A stretch of 32,126 bases of DNA from the IMG/VR virus record IMGVR_UViG_3300023179_006775, positions 1-32,126 of that record; one strand, 5' to 3'. Shown here piece after piece: positions 23,960 through 30,488 of this stretch. Origin of the DNA: a virus. How positions within the stretch are numbered: the first letter of the stretch is position 1; each line of letters starts with the position of its first letter. A program made the position numbers and the translations under genes. The notes under the pieces were generated by a model, which was given only the letters and a program-made list of their open reading frames with translations, was not told the origin of the DNA and made no database searches.

Positions 23960-25354
23960 TCATTTAGAATTTATTTGACCTAATGACTTACACTCTTTAA
24001 AAAACTGTTTCATTTCCGGAAATGTAGCGATAAAATCAGTGTTGCGTCTGTAATCCAATTCAGAGAACCAGTTATAAAAGTCATGTCTACCTTCTATAAT
24101 TTTTGATTGGGAATAATTTGAAGATTCCATATATTTTACAATTCTACGAAACCTTTCAAACTCTACAAGACTAAACTTAAATGGATCATGATCGTCTGTG
24201 TTCTTTTCTATAAAACTTAGACAATCATACATGTAGGGCATATATTGTTCTTTTGGTAGAATATTGATGTCATATTGTAAAGGCTCTTTGAGATATGGAG
24301 TATCAAATCTTACCATCTGATGCTGAGAACTCTTATTAAATTTATTATACTTTTTCCTCCATTTTAAAATTTGTTGGAGTAATTTTTTAAAGGTTGTAAC
24401 AGAAAGAATATTAAACGTAATCATAAAACTTATTGGATATCCCACCTGTGTAAGATATCTATCAAGATTAGATTCCCAAAGCTCAAGATCCAATCCTGTT
24501 CTGATATACTCAGCTCTAGGTCCCCATGTATCTATACTAGTGAACAATTTAAAGGCTCTGATATTATCATTTTCAATAAGATGATTAACATTGGTAATGA
24601 GTTTATCCACCAAGGCTGTTTTAACACCTAGGTTACTGTTAACATTGAGCTCTAATCTAGGAGCAGGATTATTTTTTAAATCGTCAAATAATCTCCATGT
24701 GCTGGTATGCATGAGAGGTTCTCCGCCAGTGATACGTAAGATGGTTAGATCATTTCTAAGATTAGGCCACCATTTCCACCATGCATCTACATAGGGATTT
24801 GCCTCTTCCCGTTCATATAGCTTAAACCAATCTATATCACATCGATGATTATTCACCGAGGTAACAGGACCATGCTCTCGAATTTCATTATAAAATCTAC
24901 TACTGGCTTTGGGGTGACAATAACCGCATTTGAAATTACACTCATTTCCAAAACTTATTTCGACATATTCAGGATTGACATCATTTTTAGCACTCCCTTT
25001 GGCAATTTTTAGTCTATCTGGCGTATAGATGGCTGCACTCTTAATATGCCTATCACTGATATAATCCTTTCCCATATTTTCTATGTTCCAACAGTATCGG
25101 CATCCTGAAGTTTGAATACCTTTTTTCATCTCTTGACGTTCTACTTTTTTGTGCTCGGTATTATGCAGAGCACTGGGATTTAATTTTATCTCATCAATTT
25201 CAATCGCATGGGGAGCAGGATGATAACAACTATGATTTTCACCAGTCTGTAGGTATAAGGTCACATGAAACCATTTAGCCAAACAAAATGTTGGACTAAG
25301 GTTATTAATTAAAGGTATAACCTTTTGAATCCTTTGATGATCCGTATCACTCAT
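23960..25354 (-). CDS. Radical SAM enzyme with divergent N-terminal twitch domain (copy C)
   Basis: The 464-residue product has an N-terminal cysteine domain at about 20-95 (TFCLAKWFHVTLY, NHSCYHPAPHA, SGCRYCWNIENMG; Cys24, Cys43, Cys85, Cys88). It has one Cys where copies A and B have a Cys-Cys pair, and His/Pro follow it. The core motif is VEISFGNECNFKCGYCHPKA with Cys139, Cys143, Cys146; LRITGGEPLMHTSTWRL is the GGE region. The tail reads YRRNTDFIATFPEMKQFFKE, the shared signature. Its ATG overlaps the stop of the glycosyltransferase reading frame as it would be before the frameshift upstream. The reaction is unknown. Confidence 0.82.
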   Translation of the reverse strand: MSDTDHQRIQKVIPLINNLSPTFCLAKWFHVTLYLQTGENHSCYHPAPHAIEIDEIKLNPSALHNTEHKKVERQEMKKGIQTSGCRYCWNIENMGKDYISDRHIKSAAIYTPDRLKIAKGSAKNDVNPEYVEISFGNECNFKCGYCHPKASSRFYNEIREHGPVTSVNNHRCDIDWFKLYEREEANPYVDAWWKWWPNLRNDLTILRITGGEPLMHTSTWRLFDDLKNNPAPRLELNVNSNLGVKTALVDKLITNVNHLIENDNIRAFKLFTSIDTWGPRAEYIRTGLDLELWESNLDRYLTQVGYPISFMITFNILSVTTFKKLLQQILKWRKKYNKFNKSSQHQMVRFDTPYLKEPLQYDINILPKEQYMPYMYDCLSFIEKNTDDHDPFKFSLVEFERFRRIVKYMESSNYSQSKIIEGRHDFYNWFSELDYRRNTDFIATFPEMKQFFKECKSLGQINSK

Positions 25355-25424
25355 TCACTAGTTCCTTAAATGTTTTTTCTAACCATGCTCTATCATTAAT
25401 TTTGATTAACATAGACATATTATT
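25347..25424 (-). pseudogene. Displaced C-terminus of the twitch-glycosyltransferase fusion
   Basis: In the frame one base off from the fusion gene this stretch encodes NNMSMLIKINDRAWLEKTFK then ELVNE and TGA. It matches the end of the paralog at 26313, KNNKSQLLKINNIEWLKNQF. The break falls in a run of five A at 25423-25427; one more A restores EFFKNIKNN against the paralog's NFYLKNKNN. The restored stop overlaps the next ATG as ATGA-type coupling. It is a real one-base deletion or a homopolymer error in the sequence. Confidence 0.75.
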
Positions 25425-26326
25425 TTTATGTTTTTGAAAAATTCTCTGCCCTGTTCAATCCCTAGGATAGCATATAATTTAAAACTGCTATCTTTACTGA
25501 CCCAAGATGCAAGTTTTTTCTTTTCATTATTTTGGCAAAGTTTTACCGTTTCTCGAAAGGCGCTGCGCCAGGTGCTAAACTCATCTACATTAAATTTTGT
25601 AACATTACTTATTTTATTCATTACCTTAACACCTGCCCCTATTGTGGTGCTTAGATCCAAGCTAGTCCATTTATGCATTTTTAAAATTGCTTGTCTGGGA
25701 AAAAGTTTAACACCTCCATAGCCATAGTTTAGATCATTAAATGGATTGGCACTGACCCAGATGTAGACATATCGTCGATCAAATAAATCTGGCGAAAAAT
25801 CAAAATTCCAGTCATCCACTAACCATGCATCTCCATCTACCACATAGAACATATCAGTCTCTGCTATTTGGCCAGCAGCACGATGCGCTTCAAAAATTCC
25901 ATCTACCCCATTAACTCGCTTGGAGTAGGGTGCTTTGGATTTTACTCTACGCCAGTGTAGGTCAGCATCCGGTTCGTGGTAGCTGATAAAAACAACATCT
26001 AGTCTAGTGGCAAGGTCTAGGTCAATATATCCCATATCCTTGACCTGCGTGGCATTATCATCTAACTTGGCTCTTACAGCCCAGATTTTTTCTTCGTGTT
26101 TATAACATACCTTACATCCATCTATCAACTTTCCTTCAATCATATTGGTTCTAAGTTCTTTCATCTCAACGCTATTAACGATTTGATCTAAATTTTTGCC
26201 AGAAATGTTTCCAGTCTTACCGTGGGCAATACAACAAGGGTAAACATCACCTATAGGATTCGTATATACATGAACCCATGGTGCCAGACTAAATGAAGGA
26301 TTTTTGTCTATATTAAAAATTAACAT
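25406..26326 (-). CDS. Twitch-domain/glycosyltransferase fusion, frameshifted at the end
   Basis: The 306-residue product joins two unlike parts. Residues 1-78 are an N-terminal twitch domain like those of the radical SAM copies: SFSLAPWVHVYTNPIGDVYP, CCIAHGKTG and GCKVCYKHEE (Cys31/32, Cys71, Cys74; the first cysteine of the set is Ser13). Residues 80-293 match the C-terminal half of the glycosyltransferase at 26313: RLDVVFISYHEPDADLHW, GIFEAHRAAGQIAETDMF, YVVDGDAWLVDDW with D164-G-D166 as metal and nucleotide-sugar site, and FNVDEFSTWRSAFRE. The radical SAM core is absent. The last residues (KIICLC) differ from the paralog because of a one-base shift. A donor is not predictable. Confidence 0.78.
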   Translation of the reverse strand: MLIFNIDKNPSFSLAPWVHVYTNPIGDVYPCCIAHGKTGNISGKNLDQIVNSVEMKELRTNMIEGKLIDGCKVCYKHEEKIWAVRAKLDDNATQVKDMGYIDLDLATRLDVVFISYHEPDADLHWRRVKSKAPYSKRVNGVDGIFEAHRAAGQIAETDMFYVVDGDAWLVDDWNFDFSPDLFDRRYVYIWVSANPFNDLNYGYGGVKLFPRQAILKMHKWTSLDLSTTIGAGVKVMNKISNVTKFNVDEFSTWRSAFRETVKLCQNNEKKKLASWVSKDSSFKLYAILGIEQGREFFKNIKIICLC

Positions 26327-27491
26327 TTTTGAATTGGTTTTTTAACCATTCGATATTATTTATTTTTAATAATTGAGATTTATTATTTTTGTTTTTAAGG
26401 TAGAAATTTTTACCATCTTCTAGACCTCTTAAGGCAAATTCAGAATGTTGAACTTCTTTCTTAGTTACCCAATTGTTCAGTATAGTAGTTTGACCTTGGG
26501 CGCAGAGCTTAACAGATTCCCTAAATGCGGACCGCCAAGTTGAAAACTCGTCTTGATTAAATTCTGTAATGACACTGATCTTATTCATTACTTTGATATT
26601 AGGTGTTAAAGTAGTGGTAAGATCTAAAGTAGGCCACTTCTTTGCCTTAAGCAAATTATATTTAGAAAATAACTTCACACCTCCGTAACCGTAGATAAGA
26701 TCATTATAGGGATTTTTAGATAACCATATATAAGTACAATCCCTATCAAAAATACTAGGATCAAATTGAAATTTCCAGCTATCAACTAACCAAGCATCAG
26801 CATCTACAACAAAAAACATTTCTGTTGTACTAATTTCTGCTGCCTTCTGATGCGCTTCAAAAATTCCTTTGACCCCATGTATCCTTTTAGCCCAGGGTGC
26901 TTTTTCCAGAACTCTACACCAGTTTTTCTCTGCTATAGGTTCGTCATAACTAAGAAAAACGACATCTAGTCTACTGGGCAGATTGGGCTTAACTAGGCCC
27001 ATGTCTATTATTTCTATCGGATCAGCATTGACAGGCAAACATTTAAAGGCCCAAACCTTATCCTTTAAAAAGTGAGTTTTAGGATCAAGATACCAAACTA
27101 ATTCATGTTTCGATTCCCAAGGATCCGGGAAGTAGTTTTTATATTCAGTTTGATCAAAATTAGTGTGCCTTCCTAAAGAAGGATTTATAACCCATTTAAG
27201 TTTGGGTAATTCGATCTCTACTGAAACATAACCTTTTTTGGGGTTCCAACCGGATGGAAAATGTTTGGCTATCCATTCACCTTTCCATTTCAGTACAGTG
27301 CATTTAACAGTTTTCTTAATATTTCTTACAAAATAAAAAGGTTTAGTGTCAGATGCCCATGGATTTAGGATAATGAAAGGTTGGTCATTAGGACCTAATT
27401 GATAGAGAGATTGGTCGTAGGTTTTGGAATCACCAGTCCATTCAATCTCTTTAACTTGATCTGAACTGATGATTAAAATATCATTTATCAT
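26313..27491 (-). CDS. DXD glycosyltransferase of the marine-phage type
   Basis: The 392-residue product has a distinct N-terminal region (1-150, SDQVKEIEWTGDSKTYD...) and a catalytic-type region at about 173-375: RLDVVFLSYDEPIAEKNW, GIFEAHQKAAEISTTEMF, FFVVDADAWLVDSW with D230-A-D232 as the likely metal/nucleotide-sugar site, and YGYGGVKLFSKYNL. Such proteins are frequent in marine T4-like phages. No signal peptide is present, so it would act in the cytoplasm. It is the first gene after the structural genes and overlaps the fusion gene by 14 bases; a promoter-like sequence precedes it, so it could open the island's transcript. Confidence 0.72.
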   Translation of the reverse strand: MINDILIISSDQVKEIEWTGDSKTYDQSLYQLGPNDQPFIILNPWASDTKPFYFVRNIKKTVKCTVLKWKGEWIAKHFPSGWNPKKGYVSVEIELPKLKWVINPSLGRHTNFDQTEYKNYFPDPWESKHELVWYLDPKTHFLKDKVWAFKCLPVNADPIEIIDMGLVKPNLPSRLDVVFLSYDEPIAEKNWCRVLEKAPWAKRIHGVKGIFEAHQKAAEISTTEMFFVVDADAWLVDSWKFQFDPSIFDRDCTYIWLSKNPYNDLIYGYGGVKLFSKYNLLKAKKWPTLDLTTTLTPNIKVMNKISVITEFNQDEFSTWRSAFRESVKLCAQGQTTILNNWVTKKEVQHSEFALRGLEDGKNFYLKNKNNKSQLLKINNIEWLKNQFKNVNF

Positions 27492-27495
27492 CTAG

Positions 27496-27524
27496 TAATT
27501 ATACTATCTTTTATCAGCGTTCAA
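27496..27524 (-). promoter_or_regulatory. Promoter-like sequence at the head of the island
   Basis: The minus strand has TTGAAC, a 15-base spacer and TATAAT, which is part of TATAATTA, a seven-of-eight match to the T4 late box TATAAATA. It lies in the 22-base gap between the adhesin stop and the glycosyltransferase ATG and extends into the adhesin 3' end. Five bases separate it from the ATG, a very short leader, so it may not be a promoter. Confidence 0.3.
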
Positions 27525-30483
27525 TAGTTTCTGCACCACCGTCCTGAGTCCCAGCACCTACTTCTGTAACTGGGTTACTGCCTGTACTGCCTGTAGGTGA
27601 ACCTGGATAGTTCTGTAGACTGGTTACCACTAGGCCGTTAAGATCAAACCCTCTAAACCAACGTGTCTGTGTTCCATCGCCTTCTGGAGCACTGGCTATA
27701 TTTTCTACTCTCCAACTACGAGTTGAGTAATAATAGAATAATTCCTTAGCATACAATATTGTAGGATCGGATGAACCTAATGCGGTGTTGAAATCTGGAT
27801 TGACTGTAATGGTCACATTACCACTACCATCGTCTACCACAATAAACATATTGTTACCATTGAATCTATCGCCGTATTTGTAACCATCTAGTAACTGCCA
27901 TGACTTAACCAAATATTGACTAGAGTAATAGGTTGAAGCAGTGCCATTAGCCAGTATTGGAAATCTATATACCTCGCTCCAGTTTGTATAGGCAATACTG
28001 GTACGGACAGCATCACGAGTGCTCCAAATCTGTTGATTGTCAGATGTACGCTTTAACTGTATGGCGATACCTGTGGGCCCTCTACTGTCTCCAGATACAT
28101 TCCATATTATGGTATGTGTACCCGCTGTGAGATAAACTGTGCCGCTTTCACTATATCCGTAGTTATTACCGCCGGTATAAATCTCTGTGCTGTCAATCAC
28201 GATCACAGCCGAATAATCTATGCTAACTGTCCATGTATAGTCTGCACTGGTAGGTGCTGTAAATGTGTAATATCTCAAAGCCTCACGGCCTCTGGGACCG
28301 TTTCGATCCAGTCCAGAATATACTGATCCACTTCTTATCCATACACCATAGGTTTGGAAGAATGACCCAGATCCACTATCTGTATCTGAAGCATAAACTA
28401 TCTGTCCAGCAGCCTGGTTTGGATCTGCGTCGTAGCGTAGGTTACTAACAAGAGCATGATTACCTGTTTTACTTGTACCGTTTGTGATCTGGGGTGATCC
28501 GTCTGCGCCAGTGCCTACACCAATTGTGATGTATCTCGCATCTTGTATTATATCGTAACTGATGCCTATTACACCGTTGTTCTTTTGAATAGGACTGATC
28601 CAACTACCCAAATTAGTTGTCTCAGCAATAGGAACATTTAATATAACAGTAATAGGTACCTGTACAGTTTTAGCATTTATGGTTATGTTTACTTGACAGC
28701 TATAAAGATCATTACTCTTACCCACAGGATCAAAGGCTATGGTAGGCCCTAACAGTGTATTATTATCTAGCACAAAGCTAGCAGCATTGGTGCCTGATAG
28801 GCTAGGTGTAGTATCATAAGATCCCGGGCCTGTAAAATATGTTCCATTAAATTCATTTATGGTTAACTGAGCAGCGGCATAGGCAGTGTTTGTCAGGGTT
28901 ACACTGATTGAGTCTGGGCTGACAGTAAAATAATAGGCTGGACTGGTAACCACCTGTCTTGTTTGTACAGTTACATTACCACTGTTATTATTACTTAGAA
29001 TGGTAAAACTATTATTGTAGGTGCCCGCAGTTGGTGCAGTATATCTCAGTGCAAAGGTATGGGTAATCCCTGGGGGTACACTATGAACTGCGGATCCGCC
29101 CATGTCTCCTGCATAATTAGGGTCTGCCGTTACGCCGTTACTGGTATAATTTATAGCCGTGATGTTCACTGGGGCATTACCCGAATTGTCAAGACTGACC
29201 ACATGGTATAGGCTGTTCATAGCCTGGGTAAAGGTAAATGTGCTAGACGTCATGCTGGCTGTCAATACCCTTGTAGAAGGAATAACTGGGGGTGGGGGTG
29301 TACCCCCAGTCTCAAATCCTATGTCAGTTCTAGTTGTAGGTATGGGTGCGGCTAGGCCTGTATACCCATTTACTGCCTGATCCCCTACACTATAGGTCAT
29401 TGTTAGGGTATGGTAAGGCTTGAAGGTATGTGTGGTGCTTTCGGAATCTAACAGGCCTAGATGATAATCTATGGTATGGGTATTTCTTGTAACATTTAAA
29501 AACACCACTTGTGAAAGCGAGTTGCCATCTAACATACTGGTAGGGTCTGTACTCCATACAAACCCAGATCCACTCTGCTGAGCCCACAAGGTGGCAGAAG
29601 GGTTGGTAAACTCAGCCCACCCATAACTGTTTGCCTGGAGTCGTGTATTTGCTGCTGGTATCAAAGCACCCCAGGTAAAGTCTGCACTGCCCGTATAACC
29701 TATGTCACTGGACAACTCACCACCTAGTAAAAAGAAACGCTGCATGTCCACACTGGTAGCCCAAGTCAGTGTGCTAGAATGTAGAAGTGTAGATGACCAA
29801 GAGGTAGCCCGCGAACTAGTAGTGGCTACGGCCGTGTTAGTTTGGCTAGGGTGAACAGTTGAACTATTTGCGTAACTTGAATTGACTGCATCAATGAGTA
29901 GGTTCACATTACTGGTTGTGAGAACAAGCACTGACTCATCCCAGTCTAAGACTTGATTGGTTTGATGTACCCAAGTCTTTTGAAAATCCTGTACCAAATC
30001 TGCCCAGTCTGTTTCCACGATCAATTCATTAGGTTCTATGCTATGACTAATAACTCCTGAATACCCATAATCAGATAACAGCCCCTCTACCTGATTCTGT
30101 AGCGTGTTATAAAATTCCGCAAAGATTGGAGTCACAGTGGTCACATTATTAATGGTTGTAGGATAATCTAGGGCAGTAGGACTACTCACTGTGATATTTG
30201 AACTGAATTCCAATACACCTTCATCATCATAATATATATAAACTCTCGCAGCGTAGGTTCCCGGAGCACTGGCAACATTAGCATAATCTATACTAAACGA
30301 TTTGCTAGCCGATGCAGCGATTGTTACATTGTTTATAAATTCATCACCTGTATAAGATGAACTACCTCCAAAGTTGCCTAGATTAGCAGAATGAGATAAG
30401 GTAGGTGGTGTAACAAATACAAATCTTTTGATTGTAGTAGACACTACAGTATTGTTTGTTACAGTAAATGTTTGAGCAGTCAT
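27514..30483 (-). CDS. Large multidomain beta-rich structural or adhesin protein
   Basis: The 989-residue product is rich in Ser, Thr, Asn, Gly and Val and has almost no Cys. Residues 1-100 and about 405-515 look like Ig-like domains of the choice-of-anchor type (VTNNTVVSTTIKRFVF; NSGNAPVNITAINYTSNG with PPGITHTFALRYTAPTAGTY). A PPPP linker at 396-399 separates halves. About 515-620 is another beta domain, and about 700-812 resembles a PA14/GLEYA-like lectin fold (LRYYTFTAPTSADYTWTVSI, YLTAGTHTIIWNVSG). No signal peptide is visible, which fits a virion protein. It is likely a tail-fibre or decoration protein that binds carbohydrate. It lies five bases after the propeller-stalk gene. Confidence 0.65.
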   Translation of the reverse strand: MTAQTFTVTNNTVVSTTIKRFVFVTPPTLSHSANLGNFGGSSSYTGDEFINNVTIAASASKSFSIDYANVASAPGTYAARVYIYYDDEGVLEFSSNITVSSPTALDYPTTINNVTTVTPIFAEFYNTLQNQVEGLLSDYGYSGVISHSIEPNELIVETDWADLVQDFQKTWVHQTNQVLDWDESVLVLTTSNVNLLIDAVNSSYANSSTVHPSQTNTAVATTSSRATSWSSTLLHSSTLTWATSVDMQRFFLLGGELSSDIGYTGSADFTWGALIPAANTRLQANSYGWAEFTNPSATLWAQQSGSGFVWSTDPTSMLDGNSLSQVVFLNVTRNTHTIDYHLGLLDSESTTHTFKPYHTLTMTYSVGDQAVNGYTGLAAPIPTTRTDIGFETGGTPPPPVIPSTRVLTASMTSSTFTFTQAMNSLYHVVSLDNSGNAPVNITAINYTSNGVTADPNYAGDMGGSAVHSVPPGITHTFALRYTAPTAGTYNNSFTILSNNNSGNVTVQTRQVVTSPAYYFTVSPDSISVTLTNTAYAAAQLTINEFNGTYFTGPGSYDTTPSLSGTNAASFVLDNNTLLGPTIAFDPVGKSNDLYSCQVNITINAKTVQVPITVILNVPIAETTNLGSWISPIQKNNGVIGISYDIIQDARYITIGVGTGADGSPQITNGTSKTGNHALVSNLRYDADPNQAAGQIVYASDTDSGSGSFFQTYGVWIRSGSVYSGLDRNGPRGREALRYYTFTAPTSADYTWTVSIDYSAVIVIDSTEIYTGGNNYGYSESGTVYLTAGTHTIIWNVSGDSRGPTGIAIQLKRTSDNQQIWSTRDAVRTSIAYTNWSEVYRFPILANGTASTYYSSQYLVKSWQLLDGYKYGDRFNGNNMFIVVDDGSGNVTITVNPDFNTALGSSDPTILYAKELFYYYSTRSWRVENIASAPEGDGTQTRWFRGFDLNGLVVTSLQNYPGSPTGSTGSNPVTEVGAGTQDGGAETIER

Positions 30484-30488
30484 AAGAA

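Noticed and set aside
979-27491. A bacterial chromosomal O-antigen or capsule island instead of a phage island
   Set aside because: No flippase, polymerase, chain-length regulator or membrane transporter is present, and the island is bounded by fibre-like structural genes and a phage-type lysin; still, without a capsid or terminase gene in view this is a judgement.
29390-29587. Minus-strand ORF of 65 codons inside the large adhesin gene
   Set aside because: It is an alternative frame in a long continuous coding region without its own start signals.
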